Of a DNA stretch of 32,003 nt, positions 1 to 10,705 are shown piece by piece (position 1 is the stretch's first letter; each line of letters starts with the position of its first letter). Source of the DNA: Candidatus Poribacteria bacterium. Its GTDB lineage: Bacteria > Poribacteria > WGA-4E > WGA-3G. The stretch is from contig JAJDWI010000167.1 of the NCBI GenBank assembly GCA_022825665.1, positions 1 to 32,003 of the forward strand. Direction: 5' to 3'. The translations under genes were made by a program, and so were the position numbers. The notes under the pieces were generated by a model. That model did not search any database. It was not told the DNA's origin and worked only from the letters and a program-made list of their open reading frames with translations.

Positions 1-90
1 TGCGCGTTTGGCATTCTGCATTGGTTAGGAAACCGCCAAATCAACGGTATGAATGCCTTTTGGCATTCCCCGCCTACCAGTTTAGGGAAA
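1..90 (-). repeat. GTAG-hairpin intergenic repeat, partial at window edge
   Basis: Read on the minus strand, GTAG (77-74) is followed by a perfect hairpin with 7-bp arms GAATGCC/GGCATTC and a 4-nt loop (51-68). The short palindrome GGTTTCCTAACC (23-34) comes next. The first 21 bases match the minus strand of 25406-25424 apart from a 2-nt gap, so this is a dispersed repeat. The rest of the spacer down to 263 is AT-rich, and I see no gene or clear terminator in it. Confidence 0.55.
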
Positions 91-263
91 ATTAGAATTA
101 CCGAAATATTTTCTTAATCTTCATAAAGTTTGTGCTACAAAGAATACTAATATCAAGTATGGTATTCGTTGCGTGAATGATCTGGTGAGGGTTTGTGGAT
201 ATAAACATAGGTGTCAACTTGGTAAGTAAGTTGATTTGAACGAAATGAAATGCAGTTGATGTC

Positions 264-3200
264 CTAACGTAAGATTGCAAGTTTTCCTATCTTTTCAACA
301 GAACTATTCTGAGTTTGAGCGATTACACGATATAGATATACACCATTGGCACAGCGAATTCCTGTTTCATCTCTTCCATCCCAATATGTTTCATTGTCAC
401 CTCGTTCCGCACTTGCATTTGAGATGGTTTTGATGAGTCTACCACTCACCGTATAAATTTTAATGGTAACTTTATCAGGGGGTTGAACTAATTTGTATGT
501 AAAAAAGGTTTTACCATTTTCTACAGGATTGGGAACGTTAAAGACATCACTGAGATTGACAGTCTCATCCAGTGTGAATATTGTTTCAAGTTCGGTGGTG
601 TTTTCGCTCGTGTCTGAAGCAGTTACTTGTAAGCGATACGTTCCGTTTGGAAGGTCGGGGGAAAAGTTGAAATTTGCGCTAACAGGATCCTTTTCATCGA
701 AGTCCCATTTTGCCTCATCAAATTCTCGATAACGTCGCGTAGAATCGCTCATATCAGAATCTGCAGAGACTTTGTTGAATGTAATTTTGAGAAGAGAATT
801 GTCAAGTGCAGTTTCATCAGTAACCCGAATTTCACAATGTGGTTGTTCCGTAATTCGGTTTTTGTCAAAATCCACACTTGTCCCAGTGGAATTAGTGTTA
901 GAATCTTCTCCAATTAGAACTTCATCATTTACGAGAATTTCAATAACGGGAGAGGTAATATCAGGCATTTCAATGACAACAAATCGGGTTTGTATTTTTC
1001 CTAATTTCCCTCCAATAGCATTTCCATTAAAATCACTTGCTTCAATTTCAAAAGCATACTCCCCTGGAAATAAGATAGGTTCGTAATCAATCGGGACAGT
1101 ATTGACATTATTTGGATCCCTTAGTTTGTAATCAGTGATGGGTTCAAGTGGTTTACCGTTGTCCCCTCTACGAATAATCAATGTATCTAAGTTCACACCA
1201 TCAGTATCTTCAAGTAACATGGAGATATGTGGACGTGGTGAGATGACACTACCACTTTGAGGTTGGACTCCATCTACCCATAAATTAAATGTAGGAGGGA
1301 TTACATCATCACTACTGAGTAGTGTAAAAGGTGTAAGTTCAGTCGTTTCTGCGGTGATTGTCGCAACTTGTGCTGTGCTGAATTTTATCTTATCCCCGAA
1401 TTGAAAAGGCTCAGAACTTGATGTGACAAGAATCTCAAAACCGAGATGTTCAACGAATAGACTATGATTCACTGTACCGTCCACCAGCGCATTGTTTGGT
1501 AAATAGACCAGTGATCCAGTCTTATCACGGATTTCATACCGTTGTTGAGAAGTGAAGAAAATGAACCAATCTCCTATAGCGAACTCGTTGTTGGGACCGA
1601 GTCTTGTTGTGACCGTGGCAGTACCGTTGCCGACATTCTGATTTCGAGTGCTTTTCAGTACAGACAACCCTTCATTATAATCTGTTTCAAAGATGAGTAT
1701 ATCACCAAATTCAAAGGGAACAATAGGTGTCCCGTCATTAAGTTCAGGGGGTACTACCCAATTTTCTGGAATGGTAAATTCAAATCCGTAATTTTCTTCC
1801 CGGAACGGAAGATCGAGTTCTCCAAGTGTTTCGAATTTTTCATATACAACATGATGTTTTCTTTTTAAATATACTGCATATTGAGTTGGATCTAAAAAGA
1901 GGATAACCCAGATACCAGCAGGTGTCTTTTGTGGGTCAATCTTTATGGATTCAATAGGTAAGGGTTGTATATTTGCGTTGTCTGTTTGAATAGGTGTGAT
2001 ATAGTTGTCCAATTGAAAAATTGGACCTTCTTCGTCAGGTTGTGGTTTACCGTTTCCATTTATATAACTGACCTGTGACGGTAGACGTTTCCATTTTTCA
2101 TAAGTAGGTTGCCAAGTATATATGCTGAGTTTTTCTGCTTCATCAATTAATGCTGCCCGGTAATCCTTACTACCTACTTGCCACGGTGTGGTTTCTCTAA
2201 CAATATCATCCAAACTGCTATTGTCAAAACGCAACTTAAGGGTTGCAGGTTTCTTCAATGTAATATCTGTTGTGCGGAATGATACTTCATACTGTTGTGC
2301 ATACTCATCACCTGTTCGGAGTAAACCTCTTCTGAGAGCAGCAACTCTCGGTATGGTGGCAAATTCTAAAGAGGGTTGAGTTATGCCAAACGGATTGCTT
2401 GATGATATCGTCAGTGGGACCCTTTCTCCATCTATGACTGCAGCCTCAGTTGGTAATTCAAAATCAAAGACTCTATCAAGACTAAATGCTGATAACGATT
2501 CTGAAGGCACATAGAAAAATTCATTTACCACGATAGTGATGTAAAGCGTGTTATTATAATCTTCAGATTCTACGATATTTCCTTTTACGTCTCCATCTTC
2601 GGTATCTACCTCTGGATCTACTGTTACATATATTTTGTGTACACCTGTTGACAGACTTGTATCTAATTGTAGCTTCGCAATTACATGTTGTAAAACTGTA
2701 TCACCTTCTTGCCAGTCATCGGGTTGTAGAGTAATTTTACCCAGGACTACAGCATCTTCGTCAATTACGAGGTTAGAGTCTAAATCTGGATTTCCTTCTG
2801 TAAAAACTACATCAACATCCGCTTTGACTGTTCTACCACCGTTATTAATGAGTTCAGCAATGAGAATGTATTTATCTACCTGTTCATCGTAAACATAGCG
2901 AATTGGCGCGATACTTGAACCATCGGATTCTATGGAGATATCTGGTCCTTCTGGAACATCAACCCTGATTCGTTCGGTTTTAGATGGATACGCAATTTCT
3001 AATCCACTGGTATCTGTAACAATGATACGATAACGGATTTGACGTCCTACCTTAGGTAAGGGAATAGGTGTTTGAATTCCGTACCACTGTCCACCCGGTT
3101 GAATTTCGCCGGTACCAGGGGGTGGTTGAATCTTGACCATAGGCGTAAGAACGTTCTCATAATTAGCCGTATTAATCCATTGAACTATAATAGATTGTAT

Positions 3201-6200
3201 CCCTTTGTTTCCACCTTGGTCATCATATATAAGAGCTTGAATATTGAGCGTATGGGTTTCTATTGCATCTAATTCATCACGCACATCTCCAATAATTGGA
3301 GTATCGACCCAGAATAGGTCACCACCGATTGCTGCCCGTTCGCCATCATGTGCAAACATCTGCACGACACCTCTGCCAGGTACAGCTCTTGGTGGAATAT
3401 CCATACGAATTGTACCATATTCGCCTTGCCATATTTTTCTTACTGTGCGTCGTGTAAGCTCATTCCCATATAATGAGTCAAAATTGTTCTGAAATACAGC
3501 GGAGACGACAAAGTTTTCTGTGCTAAATCTGTCTGCTTTCCACCATGCCCCGTTTGTGTCGTAAGTACCTACTTCATCGTTTAATGCAACAATCTGTCTG
3601 TCGGAATTAAGTGCAAATCCCTCTAAATTAACCTTAATATCAAGGGTAGGGAGTGCCAGTGGTGTTGCCGGGTCCCCTAACAACGCGTATTGCTCTGTAC
3701 CGGGAATAAATCTCCTATTACCGACACGGGAAATATATCTGATTTTTGCATCGTTTACTATTTTGCCGACACTTGGCGGCGTTGCTCCGATTTCGCTAAC
3801 CCCTTGCTTAGCTTCAAATGGTTTGCGAACAAACATAGCAGTAAAAAGGTCTGTATCAAAATCTGCATTTGCTTGTGCGTAGGTTAACCGAGTTGCTGAG
3901 AGCGAAGCGATGGCACCATATTTCCCATGCAATAGTTGTTCACTCAGGCAATACCTTTCGAATTCTTGTGGTTTGTCAAATTCCCCATTTAAGCAAGTAG
4001 TCGTTATAACAAATGGTAGTTTGTCATTTCGTAATTTTTCTGCATCTGTAATCCGAAAAATTCCTTCATCTGCCCAAGTTTGATTCCCACCGTGTCCAGC
4101 ATATTCAATGACGAGTGCTCCTGCATCGAATGCATCTAAGATAGCGAGGTGTGTTAAATTAGGTTGTCTGATCTGTCGCAAATAAATCTGTTTCGTGTTA
4201 TAAGCTACGGGTATAATATCTTTGATCAGTTTGTTCCGAGTTTTCTCAAAAATATCATCAGAGGGGTTATCTGATTCGTCATCAGCGACTTGTACAAGTG
4301 TCCCTTGCCACTGACCAATCTTCGGATTCTGTTCATAATCGATTATCTTCTTGACCATTATGTCAAGTTGATCTTCTGTCTGAACTGATAACCTTCCTAT
4401 TAACATATCTGGAAGAGCATCATCTCCACTCACGTTGACAAACCTTTGATCCATGGCGGTTTCACCGCTTTCGGGTGCCCATGAATGATAAGTTGGAACA
4501 AAATTTGGATATAGATTAAAAGTCCTGTTGTGTTCTACGGTTACCCTTTTATAGTCATAATGTGCATCTCCAACGAGTAAAACATAGGTTGGAGCAGGTC
4601 GTTGCCATGTATGATATGCATACCGCAAAAAGTGTCTTATGGCAAATGGACTGAAAAGACCTGAACTAAATTCGTTGTAGATTTCGTCTATATCCACAAC
4701 TTTGACTGTCAAACCTTGTGCACGACGAAACTCAACCAAAGGTTTTATGCTATCTAAAAATGATTTATGTGAAATAACGATGTAATCCGCTTGTGTTGTA
4801 GGATTCTTTAAAGTACTGGGAGGCACTTCAACAAGCGTTCCAATAGTACTATATGCATTGTTAGCAATTGCAAAGTAACTATTGCGACCTATAACATCGT
4901 CCTCATATAATAATTGGTATGTATTAAAATTGGGTGTTACTTTTCCATTAGTCAACTTTGCAGTGATACCGCTGCTGTGACTCAATGCATATAAATCAAT
5001 TACATCAGAAGAGAAATTGACAATTTTAAACTGTGTCTTATCCTCAACTACTGGATCTGTATTGGAACTGAATTCAAGTCTGTTTGAATTTGCATAAAAA
5101 TCACGCCAATATTCAAATTCGTACCAATCAAGATAAAAATCAAAAGAACCTATTGGGGTGTTATTGGTATCCAATGCCTGAATCACCAATTCATTTTGAA
5201 AGTTATGATGAATCTTATTTTGTGGAATAACACGTGTTACAATAGGCGCATCTTGTCGTCTCCATTCTGCGACATTACCAAGTTGACTATCATTAAAATG
5301 TATCGCAGCTTTATGTAGTGCTGCACTTTTTCTATAGGAACCTTGAAGCCTTACACGTAGTATTGCATTTCTATCAATATCAAAACGAGGTACTGCATTT
5401 GGCAACTCAACCCTAAAAGGTTTCTTACTAATATCAGAACTATCGCCTCTCAGACCAGTCCAGAAATAGTGGTCAGCTAACTCCGAAGTGATATCATCAC
5501 CATCAAGTGCATCGTAATGGATATTCTCCTCAAACCTTAATCTCGTTCTAAAAGCACTTGGCGGGTTGATGTCATCTGAAATAGGTTCAACGAAACGTGT
5601 GCCAATGCGGAGTGTATCACCAATATCTTGTGTTGCTGTACCTTTTTCAGTAAAACTGAACCAGTATATATTCGTATCTGTAAATTTATTACTTAGACCA
5701 CGTGCATAAAAGACAATCATATCCCCCTGATTCAGGGTGTCATTTTGGTTATGATCAAAGATATAATATCCCTGTTTCCGACTATTTTCTATTACAGGAG
5801 TGCTATCTAAATCAATAAGAATGCTATCCAAATTAACCTCTTCAGGTGTTACACCCGCTGCCTTAAGGTTATTGTAACTGATTCGATACATATCACTCCG
5901 TGGAATACGAATTTTGAAACGTCTTCGTATTTCATCAGCTGCAGCAGGTGCTCTTTGTATCGAACTGAGATGCATCCGATCTGACCTATACCGCCACGGA
6001 TATGCTTGTGTGTTGTTAATCAACATAGACCTAAACATATCTTCATAAGCGGGACTCTCAAGTGTATGGGATGTGATAGTAGATGAGGCTTTGGTTGAAG
6101 CACCAAAAAAATCAATTCGGAAGGTAATGTCATCTGTGATTTTTATCTGTTTAGTGGTGTGATTATATTGTATCGGACAGATGTGGAGCACACCAATGCG

Positions 6201-6740
6201 TTGTGAACGCACATACCCGACAGGTATTACTTCTACCAAATCTGCTGGATACAATGCAGATATAGGGGATTCTGATGTGATGTTTTCTCTATCGTGTGCA
6301 TCGGGGAAAAAAGGGTCTGTTGCTTGATTTATAATCAGTGGTAGGTCTATTTTCTTGAAGGAACTCTGTTTTTGTAGCACTGTGGTGGTAACACTACTGG
6401 ACGAAGGGAGACCGACTTGAACAGAGTAGATTGGAAGTTTCGGTTTACCGAATTCAGATGTCCAGTATGCACCATTAAAATGTAAAGATATTGTTTTTTG
6501 CTCATTCTCTTGTAGTGTTTGTATAACAAGTTTGGGGAGACGGAAACGTAGGATGAGAAAATGGGGTTCTGTCTTTACTATCTCTATAAGATTATCGGTT
6601 GTGTGTGAATTGTTGTTCAAGATAGGGGATTGATGTCCTTCAGCCAGTGGATTACATAGTCCACCTTCATTCATTTCAACATATAGAATCCCAATTAATA
6701 TACATAATAAAAACACAGACAATAGGAGGCGTTTATTCAT
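264..6740 (-). CDS. secreted gingipain-like C25 cysteine peptidase with C-terminal sorting-type tail
   Basis: This 2158-residue protein begins with a signal peptide (about residues 1-22, MNKRLLLSVFLLCILIGILY). A long propeptide-like region follows, then a peptidase C25 core at about 650-1020 carrying VLLVGDAHYDY, the catalytic His in YAGHGG (H883) and the catalytic Cys in TTTCLNG (C916). Family members cleave after Arg or Lys; PorU is the C25 enzyme that removes C-terminal signals in type IX secretion. Downstream are a CARDB-like beta-sandwich region (about 1280-1400), further beta-rich repeats, and a FlgD/T9SS-type tail (about 2070-2158) with YWDGRDETG and GVYLYRVIA. It is roughly twice the length of PorU. 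It starts 7 nt after pdxA, with only a weak ribosome-binding site, and is the last gene of the leftward operon. Peptidase assignment is firm; a sortase role is inference. Confidence 0.88.
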   Translation of the reverse strand: MNKRLLLSVFLLCILIGILYVEMNEGGLCNPLAEGHQSPILNNNSHTTDNLIEIVKTEPHFLILRFRLPKLVIQTLQENEQKTISLHFNGAYWTSEFGKPKLPIYSVQVGLPSSSSVTTTVLQKQSSFKKIDLPLIINQATDPFFPDAHDRENITSESPISALYPADLVEVIPVGYVRSQRIGVLHICPIQYNHTTKQIKITDDITFRIDFFGASTKASSTITSHTLESPAYEDMFRSMLINNTQAYPWRYRSDRMHLSSIQRAPAAADEIRRRFKIRIPRSDMYRISYNNLKAAGVTPEEVNLDSILIDLDSTPVIENSRKQGYYIFDHNQNDTLNQGDMIVFYARGLSNKFTDTNIYWFSFTEKGTATQDIGDTLRIGTRFVEPISDDINPPSAFRTRLRFEENIHYDALDGDDITSELADHYFWTGLRGDSSDISKKPFRVELPNAVPRFDIDRNAILRVRLQGSYRKSAALHKAAIHFNDSQLGNVAEWRRQDAPIVTRVIPQNKIHHNFQNELVIQALDTNNTPIGSFDFYLDWYEFEYWRDFYANSNRLEFSSNTDPVVEDKTQFKIVNFSSDVIDLYALSHSSGITAKLTNGKVTPNFNTYQLLYEDDVIGRNSYFAIANNAYSTIGTLVEVPPSTLKNPTTQADYIVISHKSFLDSIKPLVEFRRAQGLTVKVVDIDEIYNEFSSGLFSPFAIRHFLRYAYHTWQRPAPTYVLLVGDAHYDYKRVTVEHNRTFNLYPNFVPTYHSWAPESGETAMDQRFVNVSGDDALPDMLIGRLSVQTEDQLDIMVKKIIDYEQNPKIGQWQGTLVQVADDESDNPSDDIFEKTRNKLIKDIIPVAYNTKQIYLRQIRQPNLTHLAILDAFDAGALVIEYAGHGGNQTWADEGIFRITDAEKLRNDKLPFVITTTCLNGEFDKPQEFERYCLSEQLLHGKYGAIASLSATRLTYAQANADFDTDLFTAMFVRKPFEAKQGVSEIGATPPSVGKIVNDAKIRYISRVGNRRFIPGTEQYALLGDPATPLALPTLDIKVNLEGFALNSDRQIVALNDEVGTYDTNGAWWKADRFSTENFVVSAVFQNNFDSLYGNELTRRTVRKIWQGEYGTIRMDIPPRAVPGRGVVQMFAHDGERAAIGGDLFWVDTPIIGDVRDELDAIETHTLNIQALIYDDQGGNKGIQSIIVQWINTANYENVLTPMVKIQPPPGTGEIQPGGQWYGIQTPIPLPKVGRQIRYRIIVTDTSGLEIAYPSKTERIRVDVPEGPDISIESDGSSIAPIRYVYDEQVDKYILIAELINNGGRTVKADVDVVFTEGNPDLDSNLVIDEDAVVLGKITLQPDDWQEGDTVLQHVIAKLQLDTSLSTGVHKIYVTVDPEVDTEDGDVKGNIVESEDYNNTLYITIVVNEFFYVPSESLSAFSLDRVFDFELPTEAAVIDGERVPLTISSSNPFGITQPSLEFATIPRVAALRRGLLRTGDEYAQQYEVSFRTTDITLKKPATLKLRFDNSSLDDIVRETTPWQVGSKDYRAALIDEAEKLSIYTWQPTYEKWKRLPSQVSYINGNGKPQPDEEGPIFQLDNYITPIQTDNANIQPLPIESIKIDPQKTPAGIWVILFLDPTQYAVYLKRKHHVVYEKFETLGELDLPFREENYGFEFTIPENWVVPPELNDGTPIVPFEFGDILIFETDYNEGLSVLKSTRNQNVGNGTATVTTRLGPNNEFAIGDWFIFFTSQQRYEIRDKTGSLVYLPNNALVDGTVNHSLFVEHLGFEILVTSSSEPFQFGDKIKFSTAQVATITAETTELTPFTLLSSDDVIPPTFNLWVDGVQPQSGSVISPRPHISMLLEDTDGVNLDTLIIRRGDNGKPLEPITDYKLRDPNNVNTVPIDYEPILFPGEYAFEIEASDFNGNAIGGKLGKIQTRFVVIEMPDITSPVIEILVNDEVLIGEDSNTNSTGTSVDFDKNRITEQPHCEIRVTDETALDNSLLKITFNKVSADSDMSDSTRRYREFDEAKWDFDEKDPVSANFNFSPDLPNGTYRLQVTASDTSENTTELETIFTLDETVNLSDVFNVPNPVENGKTFFTYKLVQPPDKVTIKIYTVSGRLIKTISNASAERGDNETYWDGRDETGIRCANGVYLYRVIAQTQNSSVEKIGKLAILR

Positions 6741-6747
6741 AATTGAT

Positions 6748-7851
6748 TTAATAACTCGCTAATTGTGATGCTGCAGCCAATGCAGCGATAAGACTTTTTT
6801 CGTTCGCAATACCTTTTCCAGCTATATCAAATGCTGTGCCATGGTCAACACTTGTACGGATAATAGGCAAACCTAATGTGATATTCACGACTTGCCCAAA
6901 ACCGATTAGTTTAATTGGGATATTCCCTTGGTCATGATACATTGCGATTACAGCATCCCATTCACCTTGGATCGCCTTTTTATAAAGTGTATCTGCTGGT
7001 AGAGGTCCATCAACTTGATAACCTGATGTGTTTGCATGCTGGATTGCTGGTGTTATATAGGTTTGTTCCTCTTTTCCGAACATTCCCTCTTCCCCAGCAT
7101 GTGGGTTCAATCCCGCAACAACTAAACGCGGTTTTTCAATACCGAATTGGACCAATGCGTCATGTGTGATTCGGATGACATCATTGATTCTATCCATAGA
7201 TAATTGTTGTGATACTTCTGAAATCGGAATGTGATTTGTGACAAAAGAGACAGTTAGATGTTCCACTGTTTTAGTTGCATTAAAGGCGTTTTTCTTCTCT
7301 TTTTTTAAATTGCCACTAAATCCAGAAATGATTTGGGAAGGTAAGTCCCATGTTTTAAGCATCATAACAGTTTTTGGAGTATGTGTTAAACCTGCAAGCA
7401 TCTCAGTGTGTCCAGGGAATGGTGATCCCGCGCGTTGAATTGCCGCCTTGCATATTGGTGCAGTTGTCATTGCGTCAATCGTTCCATCTAATGCAAGTTT
7501 CACCCCAGTTTCAATTGCCTCTACTGCGGCAGTTCCACACCGTGAATCGATTGTACCAAACGATACATCTTCAGGTTGTAACGCACTTGCTTCAAGTACA
7601 TCTATCCTACCGTATTTTGCTTTAACGTGTTTGGTTAAATGGAAACGCGAGATTATTGGAAGGTTTTCTGGCTCTACTGAAAGTGTGTCTTTTTGGGCAA
7701 GTATATTAAGAGCGTTCTGAATTATTGCTGTACTACCTATGACAATAGGATGGCACATCTGGTAGACATAATTGTGTGTGAGGGCTTTGACGATAATTTC
7801 AGGACCGATGCCAGCAGCATCACCCATAGTTATCCCAATGCGTGGCAACAT
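6748..7851 (-). CDS. pdxA: 4-hydroxythreonine-4-phosphate dehydrogenase
   Basis: This enzyme oxidises and decarboxylates 4-phosphohydroxy-L-threonine in DXP-dependent pyridoxal phosphate synthesis, using NAD and a divalent metal in the cytoplasm. The N-terminus ITMGDAAGIGPEI is the family signature. The three metal-binding histidines correspond to H207 (VTNHIPISEV), H251 (NPHAGEEG) and H306 (MYHDQGN). At 367 residues it is about 40 longer than the E. coli enzyme. The offset is already present at the first metal His, so the extra sequence lies in the N-terminal half. It follows the S4 gene by 43 nt and is followed after 7 nt by the C25 peptidase gene. No strong ribosome-binding site is visible before the ATG. 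Its link to proteostasis genes is probably positional only. Confidence 0.95.
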   Translation of the reverse strand: MLPRIGITMGDAAGIGPEIIVKALTHNYVYQMCHPIVIGSTAIIQNALNILAQKDTLSVEPENLPIISRFHLTKHVKAKYGRIDVLEASALQPEDVSFGTIDSRCGTAAVEAIETGVKLALDGTIDAMTTAPICKAAIQRAGSPFPGHTEMLAGLTHTPKTVMMLKTWDLPSQIISGFSGNLKKEKKNAFNATKTVEHLTVSFVTNHIPISEVSQQLSMDRINDVIRITHDALVQFGIEKPRLVVAGLNPHAGEEGMFGKEEQTYITPAIQHANTSGYQVDGPLPADTLYKKAIQGEWDAVIAMYHDQGNIPIKLIGFGQVVNITLGLPIIRTSVDHGTAFDIAGKGIANEKSLIAALAAASQLASY

Positions 7852-7894
7852 GTTGATTTTGAAGGAATATGGGTTATCTATTGTTTGCTATGAT

Positions 7895-8158
7895 TTACTT
7901 AATAAGACGATACAACGTTATCGCACGGGCTTTAGATACATTACCAGAGGGCACCTCAAGAATTTCATAAGTCAATTCTTGTCTTTCCTCTGTGGGGAGC
8001 GGATCATTAATTATAGTAATGCGATCACCGACATTAACAGTTTTACCTGCTTTTGCGGGGTGGTTGTTGAGTAATACATTGCCACGACTACACAAAGCAT
8101 TGGCTGCATTCCGTCGTTTGACAAGTCGTGATATTTGCAAAAATTTGTCTACCCGCAT
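7895..8158 (-). CDS. S4-domain RNA-binding protein, RqcP/Hsp15-like
   Basis: This is an 87-residue single-domain S4 protein. It begins MRVDKFLQISRLVKRRNAA, the typical S4 helix pair that contacts rRNA or tRNA, followed by the beta-hairpin core around KAGKTVNVGDRI. Its length and N-terminus resemble RqcP (YabO) of Bacillus, which stabilises P-site tRNA during alanine tailing of stalled nascent chains on 50S subunits. E. coli Hsp15 is the alternative homologue. It lies 40 nt downstream of lon and 43 nt upstream of pdxA, in the same direction as tig, clpP, clpX and lon. That setting suits a ribosome quality-control function. The start is supported by AGAAAG just upstream, a weak site. The RqcP assignment over other small S4 proteins is probable, not proven. 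Confidence 0.82.
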   Translation of the reverse strand: MRVDKFLQISRLVKRRNAANALCSRGNVLLNNHPAKAGKTVNVGDRITIINDPLPTEERQELTYEILEVPSGNVSKARAITLYRLIK

Positions 8159-8198
8159 CTTTCTGTATTAAACCAAGGTATCGTTACTGAATTTGATG

Positions 8199-10694
8199 TC
8201 AGTTTCCTGTCTGTCCGATTACATCTGGATTCTGTATAGTTGCATCATCTGAAGTAGGTGTAATTCCGTCATGTTCAGTTTCAGGAACGGCATCAGTATC
8301 TTTTTTTAGTGCTAATTCCAATACTTGTGTCATGTCACTAACCTGATGCCATCTGATATTCTCCCGTATTTCATCAGGCACATCTGACAGATCTTTTTCG
8401 TTGTCCTCAGGCATAATGATGTCCACGATACCGTTTCGATAGGCTGCGAGTGCCTTTTCTTTGAGTCCACCAATTGGGAGAACATGTCCGCGAAGGGTGA
8501 TTTCACCTGTCATGGCAAAATCTTTACGTACCATTTTCTTAGTAATAGCACTGAGAATCGCTGTCGCAACGGTAATCCCCGCAGATGGACCATCTTTTGG
8601 TACTGCACCTTCAGGAATATGAATATGGATATCGTTCTTTTCGAAAGTGTCTTTAGAAATGTCAAAATCGTCCGCACGGGATCGGAGATATGCGACTGCT
8701 GTTTGGACAGATTCTCGCATTACATCTTGGAGTTGTCCTGTCATATTCAACTTCCCTTCACCCGGCATAAGTGTGGCTTCAACGGAGACAATATCACCAC
8801 CGACTTGTGTCCACACCATACCAGTTGAGACACCGACTTCATCATGTTCTTGTGCTTTAGTACGCGTCCATTTTGGCGGTCCGAGATAGTCATTTAAATT
8901 GAGTGTAGTGACCTGAACCTTTAGATCAGGAGTGTCGTCAGTGACGATCTGTTTCGCGATCTTTCTGCATACGCTGGTAATGTTGCGTTCAAGGTTTCTA
9001 ACACCTGCTTCCCGCGTATACTTATGGACTATATCATAGATTGCAGAATCATCGAATTCTATGTTCTCTTCCTTTAGTCCGTGATTATTTAACTGCTTTG
9101 GAATTAGACCGTTCGGATGGAAGGTTGCAATTTTATGTTTTTCAAAATCGGTATAACCCGGTAGGTCAATGACTTCCATGCGGTCTTCAAGCGCAGGCGG
9201 TATTGTGATACGTGTATTCGCTGTAGTAACGAACATGATATCCGATAAGTCAAATTCAACATCCAAGTAATGATCTCGGAAAGTTTCATTCTGTTCGGGA
9301 TCAAGAACTTCAAGGAGTGCTGATGCGGGGTCACCGCGCCAGTCAGAACTCAGTTTGTCTATTTCATCCAGCAGGAAAAGAGGGTTTTTCGTTTCAACAT
9401 CACGTAAACCTTGAATGATTCTTCCGGGGATAGCACCGATATATGTCCGACGGTGTCCACGTATTTCGGCTTCATCGCGTACCCCACCAAGGGACATTCT
9501 CACAAATTTTCTTCCTGTTGCTCGTGCGATTGATTTACCTAATGATGTCTTACCAACACCAGGAGGACCGACCAAACAAAGAATTGGACCTTTTACTTGT
9601 TCAACTAATTTAAGCACAGCCAAGTATTCCAGTACATTCGATTTGGGTTTATCTAATCCGTAATGGTCTTCATTGAGGATCTTCTCTGCTTCACCCAGTT
9701 CAATTGTATTTTCAGTTCGTTCTTTCCACGGAACTGCAAGAAGCCAATCTACATAGTTCCGAATAACACCCGACTCTGCTGACATAGGAGGGATTTGTGC
9801 GAGTCTATCAAGTTCTTTGATTGCTTTCTTTTCTGCTTCTTCAGACATTCCAGCATTTTCGACCTGCTCGCGTAAATCGTCTATTTCATCTACCTCATTC
9901 TCTCTGCCAAGTTTTCGTTGAATGACCTTTAACTGCTCTTGCAGATAGAATTCACGATGCGTTTTCTTTACGGATTCACTCACTTCAGATTGAATTTCAT
10001 CTTCAAGGTCAATTAAGTCAAGGTCTGCCTCAAGAAACGCAATAATCAGTCTGAGACGTTTAATCGGGTTAAGTTCGGAAAGGATTTCTTGGCGTCTGTG
10101 TGGTGGAATTTCCTTAACAAAACGCGCTATGTTATCAGCGAGGATTCCAGGTTCCTGAATTTCATGTATATACCTCTCCATATCAGGTAATATGTCTTTT
10201 GAATGTGTTTTTGCATAACTTCGGAAAACACTCTGTGCTTTATCAATAAGTACTTTTGAGGCATCGGCAACACCCGTTAATTCGGATACGACTTTTACTG
10301 ATGCTCTTAAATAACCGTCTACTTCTGTGCATTCTACGACGATTGCACGTGCGGAAGTTTCCACAGCAATCCGTATTGCGTTATTTCCTGGGTTATGTTC
10401 TTGAATGATATTCGCTACAACCCCGACATTATGTAGGTCATCGGGTTTGGGTTCCGCATTGTCTTCAAGTTCATTTTTTTGATGAAGAAACAGGACCTTC
10501 CAATTTGTGTTGATAGCCGCCTTAGCAGCGAGTACCCCCATTTCCCGTTTAATAGTCAATGGTGTCCAGTCCACTAACCTGTTATCAAGAACAGATTTAG
10601 TTTTTGGGTAAAATGTCTCAAAATGTGGTGGCAAGACAATAACAGGTAATAAGACAGTTGAATCGTTCGGCAGTCTTTCAGTATCTTGATTCAT
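8199..10694 (-). CDS. lon: ATP-dependent protease Lon
   Basis: Lon unfolds and degrades misfolded and regulatory proteins as a cytoplasmic homohexamer. The 831 residues have the standard order: N-terminal LON substrate-binding domain (about 10-210), coiled linker, AAA+ ATPase with Walker A GPPGVGKT (near 375) and Walker [11 protein letters not shown], then the C-terminal protease domain. The Ser-Lys dyad is intact at S704 (DGPSAG) and K747 (GGLKEKAL), with the same 43-residue spacing as in E. coli. A short acidic tail of about 30 residues rich in Asp, Thr and Glu follows. The ATG has a clear AAAGGAG site 6 nt upstream and lies 11 nt after the clpX stop, so the two are surely co-transcribed. 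I saw no CIRCE or other stress operator at this junction. Confidence 0.97.
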   Translation of the reverse strand: MNQDTERLPNDSTVLLPVIVLPPHFETFYPKTKSVLDNRLVDWTPLTIKREMGVLAAKAAINTNWKVLFLHQKNELEDNAEPKPDDLHNVGVVANIIQEHNPGNNAIRIAVETSARAIVVECTEVDGYLRASVKVVSELTGVADASKVLIDKAQSVFRSYAKTHSKDILPDMERYIHEIQEPGILADNIARFVKEIPPHRRQEILSELNPIKRLRLIIAFLEADLDLIDLEDEIQSEVSESVKKTHREFYLQEQLKVIQRKLGRENEVDEIDDLREQVENAGMSEEAEKKAIKELDRLAQIPPMSAESGVIRNYVDWLLAVPWKERTENTIELGEAEKILNEDHYGLDKPKSNVLEYLAVLKLVEQVKGPILCLVGPPGVGKTSLGKSIARATGRKFVRMSLGGVRDEAEIRGHRRTYIGAIPGRIIQGLRDVETKNPLFLLDEIDKLSSDWRGDPASALLEVLDPEQNETFRDHYLDVEFDLSDIMFVTTANTRITIPPALEDRMEVIDLPGYTDFEKHKIATFHPNGLIPKQLNNHGLKEENIEFDDSAIYDIVHKYTREAGVRNLERNITSVCRKIAKQIVTDDTPDLKVQVTTLNLNDYLGPPKWTRTKAQEHDEVGVSTGMVWTQVGGDIVSVEATLMPGEGKLNMTGQLQDVMRESVQTAVAYLRSRADDFDISKDTFEKNDIHIHIPEGAVPKDGPSAGITVATAILSAITKKMVRKDFAMTGEITLRGHVLPIGGLKEKALAAYRNGIVDIIMPEDNEKDLSDVPDEIRENIRWHQVSDMTQVLELALKKDTDAVPETEHDGITPTSDDATIQNPDVIGQTGN

Positions 10695-10705
10695 GGTTTG
10701 CTCCT

